Assembly (NCBI GenBank): GCA_937922945.1
Contig: CAKZUP010000147.1
Coordinates: 1-50,570 of the forward strand
Source of the DNA: an uncultured Granulosicoccaceae bacterium
GTDB lineage: Bacteria; Pseudomonadota; Gammaproteobacteria; Granulosicoccales; Granulosicoccaceae
Direction: 5' to 3'
DNA length: 50,570 nt
This document shows, piece by piece, positions 25,255 through 34,245 of the stretch (the first letter of the stretch is position 1; each line of letters starts with the position of its first letter). The notes under the pieces were generated by a model that was not told where the DNA came from, did no database searches, and was given only the letters and a program-made list of their open reading frames with translations. The position numbers and the translations under genes were made by a program.

Positions 25255-26196
25255 TTATGAAAAGACCAGCCTGAATCCCTGATGGGTGGTTGTAGAGTCT
25301 GGAGTCGAGCCGGTGCGAGCGGCAATTCGATACCGAAAGCAGTAGCTTTTATGGCATAGATACGAGCCACCTTTGAGTATTTTTGTACCCTTGAAGTGCT
25401 TTGCGTGCTGCTTGGATTCAGCCGAGCGACCGTTTAGCCTGAATCTGCCCGATGTCCATTCCCAGACATTACCGCACATGTTGTAAAGGCCATATGGGTT
25501 TGGGCTGAACGATTTGGCCGGTGCTGTGGCTGCATATCCATCAGTACAGGCGTTCGTTGTCGGAAAACTGCCTTGCCAGATATTGCACGGTTGAAAATTG
25601 AGATCATCCGGCTCCTGGTTTCCCCAAGGGAACGCAACATCTCCAAGTCCACCGCGTGCTGCGTGTTCCCATTCGGATTCAGTCGGCAAGCGCCCACCGG
25701 CCCAGTCTGCGAATGCTTTTGCATCATTCCATGACACATGCACAACGGGGTGATCATCTTGTACGGGCTCTGCCGTGTCGGGTCCGTTAATTTGGTTCCA
25801 GCAAGCACCGTCTACTTTGCACCACCATTCTGAGCCCATGGTTGTTTGTAATGGTGGCTGGTTGGGCCCGAGCTGCTGATAAAATACAAACGACCAGCCA
25901 TAGCGTTGAGCATCGGTTATATAACCAGTATCGGCAATAAATGCTTTGAACATCGCATTGGTCACGGTCGTTTGCATCATTCGAAACGGTTGCATTTCTT
26001 TATGTCGACCAGGGCTTTCTTCATCGATGGGTATAAACGGATGATCAGTACCAACTAAAGCCGTTCCACCCGGGATACTGCAAAGCTCGAACGTTGCGGT
26101 GCTCCGTTTTGTGATGGCTATTCGTGATGGCGCGACGAGCGTGGCGTGGGTTCTCGGTGGACAGCATGTTTTCGGTTTGGGCTCTTCGCGTTTCAC
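25255..26196 (-). CDS. Formylglycine-generating enzyme family protein
   Basis: A 313-residue SUMF1/FGE-type protein: IPGGTALVGTDHPF, RPTESEWEHAARGG-like RLPTESEWEHAARGG, FPWGNQEPD, YGLYNMCGNVWEW and ILKGGSYLCHKSYCFRYRIAARTG. The cysteine pair C281-x4-C286 corresponds to the copper-binding catalytic pair of true sulfatase-maturing enzymes, which many family members lack. It should convert the sulfatase active-site Cys to formylglycine; the partner gene lies in the same operon. There is no signal peptide, so it acts in the cytoplasm. The GTG start shares a base with the stop of the preceding monooxygenase gene (TAGTG), so translation is coupled. It is the last gene of the operon. Confidence 0.93.
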   Translation of the reverse strand: MKREEPKPKTCCPPRTHATLVAPSRIAITKRSTATFELCSIPGGTALVGTDHPFIPIDEESPGRHKEMQPFRMMQTTVTNAMFKAFIADTGYITDAQRYGWSFVFYQQLGPNQPPLQTTMGSEWWCKVDGACWNQINGPDTAEPVQDDHPVVHVSWNDAKAFADWAGGRLPTESEWEHAARGGLGDVAFPWGNQEPDDLNFQPCNIWQGSFPTTNACTDGYAATAPAKSFSPNPYGLYNMCGNVWEWTSGRFRLNGRSAESKQHAKHFKGTKILKGGSYLCHKSYCFRYRIAARTGSTPDSTTTHQGFRLVFS

Positions 26197-27797
26197 TACG
26201 TTTTCACAAAACCTTCATAGTCCTTTTTTACCACGTCTTCGCACTTTTTACAGTACTGTGGAAAGCCACCGTTGTATGGCATAAAAACGTTCGGTTTACC
26301 TTTTATATTCGCGCCTGTGTACCAGCTATTGGTCGTTTGTTTAAGGCCGACGCTTGCAACTTCCTGTACATGTTCCCACCAAGCCTGTTCTGCGCTTGCT
26401 TCAGCTTCAATGATCGTATGTTCGTTTGCTTTCATGTTCGCGATACAGTTTGTAATCCATTCGACATGATGCTCAATAGAAGGAAGCATATTGGTTAAAA
26501 CGGATGGGCTGCCAGGACCTGTTACCGTGAAAAGGTTAGGGTAGTCGTGCATTGCCAGGCCGAGATAGCTGCTCGGCCCATGCTGCCACTTTTCATTCAG
26601 CGCAATGCCGCTGCGTCCTCGAATGTCCATTTGATTTAATGCACCCGTCATCGCATCAAAGCCTGTGGCTATGACTATTATGTCGACAAGATATTCTGTG
26701 ATAGCTGTTTCTAATCCGTGTGAATATAAGCGAACAATCGGTTGTGAGTTTAGGTCGATCAGCGTCACATTGTCGCGATTGAAAGTTGCGTAATAGTCTG
26801 TGTCTACGCACATTCGTTTACCACCAATGATATTGGTTGGCATGAGTAGTTTTGCTACCATTTTATCGTTCACTATAGAATTAATTTTTTCGTGTACGAA
26901 TTCAACTGCCGTATCATTGGCCTTCTTGTCGCGTAAGATATCGCCATAGGCGCCAAGGAAAGTTAAGCCGCCATGATTCCAGCGTTTCTCATACTCTGCC
27001 GAGCGCTCTTCACTACTGACCCTTAGTGCTGATTCGGTTGAGTAAATCCCGTCTATTGCATTGTGTTTCTGACTTGCAGAGTCGCGTAGCGCTTGATAGT
27101 TGGCTTTAATGGTTGCGGCTTGTGTGGGGTCGAGTGGGCCGTTCTGTGCAGGTACTGAATAGTTGGGGGTACGCTGGAAAATAGTTAATGCTTCTGCGTC
27201 AACCGCTATATGCGGTATTGACTGTATACCCGATGAACCTGTACCAATTACCGCAACGCGTTTGCCTTTAAAATCTACACCTTCATGTGGCCATAATGCG
27301 GTGTGATACACCGGGCCGGAAAAATCGTCATAACCTTCAATTGCGGGCCAGTTCGGTTTGGATAAACACCCGGTTGCCATAACGCAGTAACGCGCCGTCA
27401 GTGATTCGCCATTTTCGCCTGTTAGTGTCCATATAGATTGTTCAGAATCAAATCTTGCATGTTTTACCGTGTGTTCAAAATCAATGCCGTCAAGCAAATT
27501 AAATCGTTGTGCAACGTGTTGTGCGTATCGCAGTATTTCTGGCTGGGCAGAATAGCGTTCCGACCAATTCCATTCCTGTTGTAGTTCAGCATCGAATTGA
27601 TAGCAATACTGCATGCTTTCAACATCACAGCGAGCGCCCGGGTAGCGATTCCAGTACCACACGCCGCCAACGCCTGCACCTTTTTCCCAAACTCGTGCGC
27701 GTAAACCGAGTTGCCGGCAACGGTGTAGCAGATAAAGACCGGCAAAGCCTGCACCGACAATGGCAACATCGTACTGTGTAGCTGTATTCTTCACCAT
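26196..27797 (-). CDS. Flavin-dependent monooxygenase, Baeyer-Villiger type
   Basis: A 533-residue FAD- and NADPH-dependent oxygenase. GAGFAG (residues 15-20) is the FAD site, GTGSSG (about 185-190) the NADPH site, and F159-S-G-P-V-Y-H-T-A-L-W-P170 fits exactly the type I Baeyer-Villiger fingerprint FxGxxxHxxxWP; GVGGVWYWNRYPGARCDVES is the usual cyclohexanone monooxygenase-like block. Such enzymes insert oxygen next to a ketone, giving esters or lactones. The ATG at 27797 overlaps the transketolase stop (TGATG). Co-transcription with sulfatase and transketolase genes is unusual, and the ketone substrate is unknown. Confidence 0.9.
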   Translation of the reverse strand: MVKNTATQYDVAIVGAGFAGLYLLHRCRQLGLRARVWEKGAGVGGVWYWNRYPGARCDVESMQYCYQFDAELQQEWNWSERYSAQPEILRYAQHVAQRFNLLDGIDFEHTVKHARFDSEQSIWTLTGENGESLTARYCVMATGCLSKPNWPAIEGYDDFSGPVYHTALWPHEGVDFKGKRVAVIGTGSSGIQSIPHIAVDAEALTIFQRTPNYSVPAQNGPLDPTQAATIKANYQALRDSASQKHNAIDGIYSTESALRVSSEERSAEYEKRWNHGGLTFLGAYGDILRDKKANDTAVEFVHEKINSIVNDKMVAKLLMPTNIIGGKRMCVDTDYYATFNRDNVTLIDLNSQPIVRLYSHGLETAITEYLVDIIVIATGFDAMTGALNQMDIRGRSGIALNEKWQHGPSSYLGLAMHDYPNLFTVTGPGSPSVLTNMLPSIEHHVEWITNCIANMKANEHTIIEAEASAEQAWWEHVQEVASVGLKQTTNSWYTGANIKGKPNVFMPYNGGFPQYCKKCEDVVKKDYEGFVKT

Positions 27798-28639
27798 CAG
27801 TTTAATGCGTGGATGTTGAGTTTGTGTTCGAGCTCTTTCAGCCCGGCTTGCCAATCGGCACTCGCCTTAGCAACGTAATGTGCATTGGGTAGCTCTGCCT
27901 GCAAGCAATCTACACCAGCAAACAGTGATGTGTCGCAAACCATCACGAATGGTTTGTCAGTGGTGTTTCTGGCTTCTCGAAAGGCTGCAAGAATTTCTTT
28001 GACACTATTACCGTTTATACGCTTTGCTGCAAAGCCAAAGGCTTCAAACTTTTCGGGTACCGGTTCCACACCCAATACATCTTTGGTCGCACCCGTTGCC
28101 TGAAGATCGTTGTTGTCTATTATGTACACAAGGTTCGAGAGTTTCTGGTGTCCGGCAAACATCGCGGCTTCCCACACATTACCTTCCTGCAGCTCGCCAT
28201 CTGAAAATAAGCAATAAATGCGTTTGTCCGAACCTTTTAAACGTTCAGCATACGCAATGCCTGCGGCCTGCGAAGGGCCTTGCCCAAGTGAACCTGCGGT
28301 AATTTCGAAACCCAGTTGACCTTCAATGGGGCTTTGATCAATCTTGGTACCGTCGGCATTATACGTTCGCAGGTCTTCCATGCTGTAGGAACCCTGTTCT
28401 GCCAGTGCACCGTAGGTCATGATGGCGTCGTGCCCGTTAGATAATACAAATCGGTCGTGATACCAGTTGTTGTTGTCGGTGCGCATTTCATCGAAATACA
28501 AGCACGCTGCAATATCTGCCAGTGCCACGCCTTGTCCGGCATAGCCACCACGCTGCATGCAGATATCCAACACGTTACGACGAATTTTTATCGCCATCAG
28601 TTCCAATTCGCTGATGCGGACGGCTGCGTTATTCTCCAT
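27797..28639 (-). CDS. Transketolase, N-terminal subunit (first pair)
   Basis: A 280-residue thiamine diphosphate-binding half of a split transketolase. Motifs: RFVLSNGHDAIMTYGAL, GFEITAGSLGQGPSQAAGIAYA, and the TPP/Mg motif SDGELQEGNVWEAAMFAG ending in IIDNNDLQ (D-G ... N-N). Split transketolases act as heterotetramers; known examples serve apulose 4-phosphate or sulfosugar metabolism as well as the ordinary pentose pathway. It overlaps the upstream C-terminal subunit gene by 11 bases. Here the C-subunit gene comes first, the reverse of the second pair at 35056-36878. Confidence 0.92.
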   Translation of the reverse strand: MENNAAVRISELELMAIKIRRNVLDICMQRGGYAGQGVALADIAACLYFDEMRTDNNNWYHDRFVLSNGHDAIMTYGALAEQGSYSMEDLRTYNADGTKIDQSPIEGQLGFEITAGSLGQGPSQAAGIAYAERLKGSDKRIYCLFSDGELQEGNVWEAAMFAGHQKLSNLVYIIDNNDLQATGATKDVLGVEPVPEKFEAFGFAAKRINGNSVKEILAAFREARNTTDKPFVMVCDTSLFAGVDCLQAELPNAHYVAKASADWQAGLKELEHKLNIHALN

Positions 28640-29579
28640 TGCTAATAGCCTCGATTTTTTCAGCCAGTGCCGGAGCGTCCAGCGCCAATTGCGAACGAAT
28701 GTAAGCTAAGGTTCCACCAGGTGCCCATATGTCGGGAATGCCGAGTCGGGTAACACGTGGACCACGACCGGTATTGGATATTATTTCGGTTATCAGACTG
28801 CCGAGACCCGTCACGATATTGTGGTTTTCAATCGTCACGATTTCATCATGCGCGAAACAGTAGTCCGATATTTCTGTTTCGTTAACCGGTTTAATTGTTG
28901 GAACATGTAGCAACGAGTGATCGACCCCGCGCGATTGCAGTAGCACCGATGCTTCCAACGCCCATTGCGTGCCGTGTCCTGTGGCAACAATGCCAACACC
29001 TTTACCTTCGCGAAGTGGATAGGTTTTACCAAGTTCAAATTTAAAGTTCTGCCCGTTTAACAGTATCGGTGTGTCCCCACGGTGGCCGCGCATATAAACA
29101 AGGCCTGGAATGTCAACAGCAGCATCGAGGGCTTGTTTAAAATCAGTTACATCCATCGGGTCTATTACCGTAGCGTCTGGAATCGCTCGAATCATTCCGA
29201 GGTCTTCAGCCGCCTGATGATGAATGCGAGCCGGGTTCGCAATGCCAGGCGTAAAACCAATAACAATACTGGTATTTGGGCCGGTGCCCATGCAGATCAT
29301 CATTTGGTCATAGGCTCGCCGAGTTGCATAGCAGGCAAAAGTGGTTGCAATGGGCACGTAACCGGCTTTGGAAACACCTGCTGCAACAGAGATCAAATTT
29401 TGTTCGGCCATGCCGACATCGAGGTGCTGGTCGGACAGCTCTTTTTTAACGCGCACAATTTGCGTGTATTTACTTAAATCGGCACTCATTAGCATAACGT
29501 CTTTGCGACGCGAGCACAGATCAAAGCTAATATGATCGAAGGGTGCTTTATCGATCTTAATGTCAGTATTAAGCAGCAT
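28629..29579 (-). CDS. Transketolase, C-terminal subunit (first pair)
   Basis: The 316-residue Pyr/C-terminal half of the split transketolase. The catalytic Glu lies in LDVGMAEQNLISVAAGV; other blocks are SADLSKYTQ, RIHHQAAEDLGMIRAIP, VYMRGHRGDTPILLNGQ and IVTIENHNIVTGLGSLI. It transfers a two-carbon ketol unit together with its N-terminal partner encoded just downstream. The ATG at 29579 follows the sulfatase stop by 15 bases; the ribosome site is weak. Confidence 0.91.
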   Translation of the reverse strand: MLLNTDIKIDKAPFDHISFDLCSRRKDVMLMSADLSKYTQIVRVKKELSDQHLDVGMAEQNLISVAAGVSKAGYVPIATTFACYATRRAYDQMMICMGTGPNTSIVIGFTPGIANPARIHHQAAEDLGMIRAIPDATVIDPMDVTDFKQALDAAVDIPGLVYMRGHRGDTPILLNGQNFKFELGKTYPLREGKGVGIVATGHGTQWALEASVLLQSRGVDHSLLHVPTIKPVNETEISDYCFAHDEIVTIENHNIVTGLGSLITEIISNTGRGPRVTRLGIPDIWAPGGTLAYIRSQLALDAPALAEKIEAISNGE

Positions 29580-29594
29580 TATTTTGTCTTGGTT

Positions 29595-31088
29595 TTACGG
29601 AACGTGTATGGCGTTGGGTAGCAATTCGTTTTCCAAATGCACCTTGGCTTCTTCGTGAGTTAAAAAATCAGGTGGTGGGAAGTCTGCTGCCATGTCCCAA
29701 TCGTCGCCGGTGGCCTGCATATGCGCGGCAATGCGAGCATCGAATTCATCCATTAGTTCTGTATGAGCAGGGTCGTTAACAAGATTTATTTGTTCGTGGT
29801 AGTCATCGCGTTCGTTGTATAGCGTGACGCGTTCATTCTTATGGCGTACATAGAGCCAGTCTTTGGTACGAATGCCGCGTTGTGCGAAAGGTGCAAATTC
29901 TCCGGGATTTCCGCCCGTTTGTGTAAACACCTGATACATAATGGCGTTGCGTGCATCCGTGGACTTACCATCTAGTACATCAAGGTAGCTTTGCCCTTGC
30001 ATCTCTTCAGGTGCGCTAATTCCGCATAAATCGAGTAGCGTTGGCATCATGTCTACGCCAACGTCGACCATGGCGTCAGTTCTTTGAGGTGTGAATCGTT
30101 CTGGATATCGCACAATTAACGGCACATGCATTGCGGCGCGTTCAGCGTGGCATTTTATGCCGCAAAATGAACCGTGCTGGCCAAACATATCGCCATGATC
30201 ACTCAGAAATATCACCATCGTATTGTCTGTTATTTGCAGTCGGTCGAGCTGATTTAATATCCGGCCCAGATTCCAATCGATGTTATGAATCATGCCGTAG
30301 TATTCGGCAATAAACTCACGAATCTCCGCCTCGGTTTCAGGTTCGCCTTTTGGTTTTGTTTCATGTGCCGCATGACTTTTATGGCCAGATCGTGGGTCAC
30401 CTTTGCACAGCACTTCGTTGCGATGTTTTTGTACCGCTCGCTGCAGTTCCGGGTTTGGTACACCCGGTGGCAGCGGCACTTCATCTGGTGAATAGATGGT
30501 TCGTAAAAAATCCGGCATATCCATCGGGAAGTGTGGAGGCCCATAGCTCACATAACCAAAGAAGGGTTTACCATCCTTCGCGGTTGCGGCCATGTCGATA
30601 AATTCCAGAAACTGGTCGGTTTGATAATCGGGTTCATACCGAGCCGAGTGGTAGGCTTGACCTTCGTCGTCGAAATAGATGGACGACTTATAATCATGGC
30701 CGCGGTTAAACCCGACAAAATGTTCAAAACCAAAACGCCTGTCAGGTGGTACAAAACCAGGTTTTGGCCCGCCTTCAAGATGCCACTTGCCAACATAGCC
30801 GGTACGATAACCCGCATCCTTTAAACATTGCGCCAAAAATGTCTGGTCTCCACGCAGCGGGAAATGGTTTTGGGTCATGCCATGAGATTGAGCGTATTTA
30901 CCGGTAAGCATCGATGCCCGGAATGGGCAGCAAATAGGATAGGAGGTATACGCTTCTGAGAATTGCACCCCCTCACTGGCGAGTTTGTCTATGTGCGGTG
31001 TTTTTATGACATTGTTACCCGCACAACCCATTGCGTCATAACGCATCTGATCGGGATAGATAATCAGTATGTTGGGTTGTGTACTCAT
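29595..31088 (-). CDS. Sulfatase (type I, formylglycine-dependent, cytoplasmic)
   Basis: A 497-residue sulfatase: PNILIIYPDQMRYDAMGCAG supplies the metal-binding start, C53-C-P-F-R57 fits the C-x-P-x-R modification site, followed by ASMLTGKYAQSHG, GKWHLEGG and FLSDHGDMFGQHG. Phe replaces the usual Ser at the fourth motif position. No signal peptide is present, so it should act in the cytoplasm on an imported sulfate ester, consistent with a maturase and a carboxylate-type importer in the same operon. Its ATG overlaps the tctA stop by four bases (ATGA). The substrate is unknown; choline-sulfatase-like or sugar-sulfatase activity is possible. Confidence 0.93.
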   Translation of the reverse strand: MSTQPNILIIYPDQMRYDAMGCAGNNVIKTPHIDKLASEGVQFSEAYTSYPICCPFRASMLTGKYAQSHGMTQNHFPLRGDQTFLAQCLKDAGYRTGYVGKWHLEGGPKPGFVPPDRRFGFEHFVGFNRGHDYKSSIYFDDEGQAYHSARYEPDYQTDQFLEFIDMAATAKDGKPFFGYVSYGPPHFPMDMPDFLRTIYSPDEVPLPPGVPNPELQRAVQKHRNEVLCKGDPRSGHKSHAAHETKPKGEPETEAEIREFIAEYYGMIHNIDWNLGRILNQLDRLQITDNTMVIFLSDHGDMFGQHGSFCGIKCHAERAAMHVPLIVRYPERFTPQRTDAMVDVGVDMMPTLLDLCGISAPEEMQGQSYLDVLDGKSTDARNAIMYQVFTQTGGNPGEFAPFAQRGIRTKDWLYVRHKNERVTLYNERDDYHEQINLVNDPAHTELMDEFDARIAAHMQATGDDWDMAADFPPPDFLTHEEAKVHLENELLPNAIHVP

Positions 31089-32578
31089 GATTTATCCTTT
31101 TTGAACCTGCCTACAACCGGCCCCCAGAGAATCGTTAACGCAAGTGCTGCATAAATACTCAAGCCAATGGGTGTGTTGAAGAATTCCTGAACGCTACCAT
31201 CGGCAAGCGTGAGCGATTGACGCAACGAGTTTTCCAGAATGGGGCCTAATACGAACCCGATTGAAAGCGGGGCAATGGAGTACCCCAGCTTACGCACAAC
31301 ATAGCCAAGGATGCCAGCACCCAACATAACGCCTACGTTAAAAAAACTATTTGACACTGAATAAACACCCACAAAGCTCAGCAGCATAACGGTGGGAACG
31401 ATAACGGCGGTGGGTACCATGATAAGTCGGGCGGCGAATCGAATGGCTAATAGCCCGATGAAAATCATCAGTATATTGATGGCGAACAAACCGATAAAAA
31501 TGGCATACATTAAATCAGGGTGTTCTACAAAGAGTTGCGTACCGGGTGACAAACCTTGAATGATTAATGCGCCTAATAGCACCGCAGCTGCCGGGCTACC
31601 TGGTACACCCAGCGTCAACGTTGGAACAAGTGCTCCGCCAACGGTTGCATTGTTTGCGGTTTCAGGTGCAACAATCCCTTCCGCTACGCCAGTGCCAAAC
31701 GTTTCTGGATTTTTCGAACGTCGCTTGGCTTCAGAGTAGGCGAAGAACGCCCCTACAGCTGCACCTTCTCCGGGGATGATGCCGATAACAGTGCCGATTA
31801 ACGATGAGCGTATCAGCACATCCTTCAGCTTCACCAACGTGCGCCAGCCGGGGAGTTGTACTTTTAAACTTGACTGGTTAAAATTTATTTTATGATGCGC
31901 TCGTTCGGCGCTAATGAACACCTCAGACATGGCGAACAGCCCAACTAAGAAGGGTACAAGTGGTAATCCCTCATAGAGGTGGTAGCTGCCAAATGTATAG
32001 CGTTCAGTACCATTGAGTTCATCGAGTCCCCATGTGGTAAGAAACAAGCCCAAGGCGCCCATCAACAGACCTTTGGATAAACTCTGGCCGGCGACTCGAA
32101 CCACAACCATTAATCCGAACACGCTGATCGCCAGATTTTCGCGAGGGCCGAATCTGACTGCAAATTCTGCCAACAACGGGGCGATAAAAGCCAGACAAAC
32201 CACGCTGACTAAACCACCAAAAATGGAGCCAGTGAGTGAAAAACCAAGTGCTTCACCGCCACGACCCGCACTGAACATTTTGTGACCATCCTGAACAGTC
32301 GCAATGGCTGCACCCGTGCCGGGTATGCCAACCGCAATGGCCGATATTGATCCGCCATAGATTGCCGCTGAGTAGATACCCAGCAGTAAGATGATTGAAG
32401 GCACCGGCTCCAGATAAAACGTAAACGGTAAAGCCAGCGCGATGGCTATGGGCGGCCCAAGCCCGGGCAGTATCCCGATAATGAGTCCGATAACAATACC
32501 CACCACGAGCAGCAGTAGCGTGATGGGTTGGCTTAATTGAGTTACCGCCAGCAGCAGCGCATCGGTGTTGGCTAACAT
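31085..32578 (-). CDS. tctA: Tripartite tricarboxylate transporter permease, TctA family
   Basis: The 497-residue large membrane subunit of a TTT-type importer, with 11-12 helices and two copies of the family motif: GILPGLGPPIAIALALPFTF near the N-terminus and GIIPGEGAAVGAFFAY in the middle. TTT systems import organic anions such as citrate, tartrate, terephthalate or sugar acids using an ion gradient, after capture by a TctC protein. It lies 6 bases after tctB and overlaps the sulfatase start. Confidence 0.93.
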   Translation of the reverse strand: MLANTDALLLAVTQLSQPITLLLLVVGIVIGLIIGILPGLGPPIAIALALPFTFYLEPVPSIILLLGIYSAAIYGGSISAIAVGIPGTGAAIATVQDGHKMFSAGRGGEALGFSLTGSIFGGLVSVVCLAFIAPLLAEFAVRFGPRENLAISVFGLMVVVRVAGQSLSKGLLMGALGLFLTTWGLDELNGTERYTFGSYHLYEGLPLVPFLVGLFAMSEVFISAERAHHKINFNQSSLKVQLPGWRTLVKLKDVLIRSSLIGTVIGIIPGEGAAVGAFFAYSEAKRRSKNPETFGTGVAEGIVAPETANNATVGGALVPTLTLGVPGSPAAAVLLGALIIQGLSPGTQLFVEHPDLMYAIFIGLFAINILMIFIGLLAIRFAARLIMVPTAVIVPTVMLLSFVGVYSVSNSFFNVGVMLGAGILGYVVRKLGYSIAPLSIGFVLGPILENSLRQSLTLADGSVQEFFNTPIGLSIYAALALTILWGPVVGRFKKDKS

Positions 32579-32584
32579 TTGCGT

Positions 32585-33046
32585 CTAAACAAGCCGAATG
32601 TTCAGCAGTTGAGTAAATATTGCATATATAAAAGCGGTTAACAGAATCACCGTTATATAAATCTTGATAGATCGAATACCCATAGCAGCAAGACACACTG
32701 GCCCCATGAGTACCGCCATGGTGACAAAACCAAATGTCGACCAAGTGAAATAGCTCGCCACAGCAACCGCTAATACCGCTAAACCTTGTCTAGCCTCGGC
32801 TGCGTTTTTATAGACAGTATCGGACTTGTCGCTACCGTCGATTTTCTTCAAGCTGTATAAAACAGCAACGATGACCGCGCAAACAACCATAAAGCCGAGG
32901 GTCAACTGTGGAAAAAATTTCGAAGGTAGACCAGAACTTGCCAACAGCCCGGCGGCTTTGAAACCTTGTGCCTCAATCGCGAACCAGATAGAGGCAACAA
33001 TAATCAGTATGGCAAAAAGGATGTTTGAGACTCGCTGTGTCAGCAT
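32585..33046 (-). CDS. tctB: Tripartite tricarboxylate transporter, TctB family subunit
   Basis: A 153-residue small membrane subunit with four hydrophobic segments (ILFAILIIVASIWFAI, LTLGFMVVCAVIVAVLY, VAVASYFTWSTFGFVTMAV, IYITVILLTAFIYAIF), the TctB layout. GLPSKFFPQLTLG after the first helix is a family landmark. The ATG at 33046 gives the usual length; an in-frame ATG at 33163 would overlap the end of tctC. It works with TctA as the membrane part of the importer. Confidence 0.87.
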   Translation of the reverse strand: MLTQRVSNILFAILIIVASIWFAIEAQGFKAAGLLASSGLPSKFFPQLTLGFMVVCAVIVAVLYSLKKIDGSDKSDTVYKNAAEARQGLAVLAVAVASYFTWSTFGFVTMAVLMGPVCLAAMGIRSIKIYITVILLTAFIYAIFTQLLNIRLV

Positions 33047-33131
33047 GTCTTTGTCATATCCGGATAATGATTGAGTTAAGAATGTTGCGGCATCAGGGCG
33101 AAAAGGCCACTGATGCCGCTGGGCGTAAAAC

Positions 33132-34103
33132 TTACTTCTTATGCAGTAGACCAAGCCCATCAAGAATAGGTGAGTACAGATCTACACCTTCCTGAATAAG
33201 TGCGCCAACCCCCTCTGGACCATGTACCCAATGGTAACCAACACTCTTTGGCAGCTTGGCCTGAAATTCATCTGTGCCAAGCACTTCGGATGCAGCCAGA
33301 AGCTTGTCGATTATCGGTTGCGGTGTGCCAGCTTTTACCGCCAAGCCACCATGAACCCAAACGCCTGCTTCTTTGCCTGGAAAGGCTTCACCTACAGTTC
33401 GAACGCCAGGTAAGTCTTTTTCAAAAAATGCGCGGCGGTTATTGTCCAGAATAATTAAAGGACGTACTTCGTCTTTGTAAGCATAAATAGATGCAACCTG
33501 CCCAACAGCAACATCAACCTGACCACCAATTAAACCTGCCATGGTTGCAGGAACGGTTTTAAGCGCAATGGTTTTGAATTCTAATCCGAACTCATTCGCC
33601 ATCTGAACCGCAGATAGATTGGGCGGCGCACCCAGGTTATTAACCCCCATGGTTAATTTGTTGGCTTTGGCTCCCTCGAGAAATTCTTCGAACGTTGTGT
33701 AAGGGCTGTCACTGCGCACGTACAACGCGTTCGATGCAGAAATACTGGCAAACAAAGGTACGAAATCTTTCAGGGGCTCGTACGGAACATCACGCGTTAA
33801 TGGCACAACCATGAAGCTAGGTGGTGACCAGTTGAATATGGTGTAGCCATCGGCGGGTGCTTCCAATACGCTCATGGTTGCCGGAATATGCGCTCCACCT
33901 GGTTTGTTGATAACGTTGACGGGTACGCCAAGCTGATTACTTATTTCTTCAGCCTGCAGCCGTTGCACGATGTCTGCATTTCCTCCCGCTGCGAATGAAA
34001 CCACAACCGTTATGGGCTTCTCCGGATATTCCGCATAAGCAGCGGTTGCGCTTAGCCCCATGGCGACCATAGCTGCTACGGCAATACGCGTAAATTTTTT
34101 CAT
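33132..34103 (-). CDS. tctC: Tripartite tricarboxylate transporter substrate-binding protein
   Basis: A 323-residue periplasmic solute-binding protein (Bug/TctC family). GGAGGG five bases before the ATG at 34103 fixes the start; the signal sequence ends in AAYAEYPEKPI, and ITVVVSFAAGGNADIVQRL is the canonical first ligand-binding block. Later blocks (NKPGGAHIPATM, ADGYTIFNW, VDVAVGQVASI) fit the family. It captures a negatively charged organic ligand, probably the sulfated or carboxylated substrate of this cluster. It is the first gene of the minus-strand operon and is separated from gntR by 142 bases holding an operator-like sequence. Confidence 0.92.
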   Translation of the reverse strand: MKKFTRIAVAAMVAMGLSATAAYAEYPEKPITVVVSFAAGGNADIVQRLQAEEISNQLGVPVNVINKPGGAHIPATMSVLEAPADGYTIFNWSPPSFMVVPLTRDVPYEPLKDFVPLFASISASNALYVRSDSPYTTFEEFLEGAKANKLTMGVNNLGAPPNLSAVQMANEFGLEFKTIALKTVPATMAGLIGGQVDVAVGQVASIYAYKDEVRPLIILDNNRRAFFEKDLPGVRTVGEAFPGKEAGVWVHGGLAVKAGTPQPIIDKLLAASEVLGTDEFQAKLPKSVGYHWVHGPEGVGALIQEGVDLYSPILDGLGLLHKK

Positions 34104-34204
34104 GTAAACCCTCCAAGCTTTTGCTGTGCGATTTGATTTAAGTTTTGCACGACTAGTATCTGAACCCGTCCACTTGAAAGAGCGCGGGGACGAGAACTGT
34201 GAAA

Positions 34205-34220
34205 GTTCTAGATGTTTGTA
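34205..34220. promoter_or_regulatory. Candidate GntR operator before tctC
   Basis: GTTCTAGATGTTTGTA lies between the gntR stop and the tctC start. It matches the site at 35009-35024 at 13 of 16 positions and shares its TCTAGA core and orientation. The occurrence of both in the two intergenic regions flanking gntR makes them candidate binding sites for the encoded regulator. Confidence 0.5.
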
Positions 34221-34245
34221 TCTTTGCTGATGCTCTGTGCCATTG

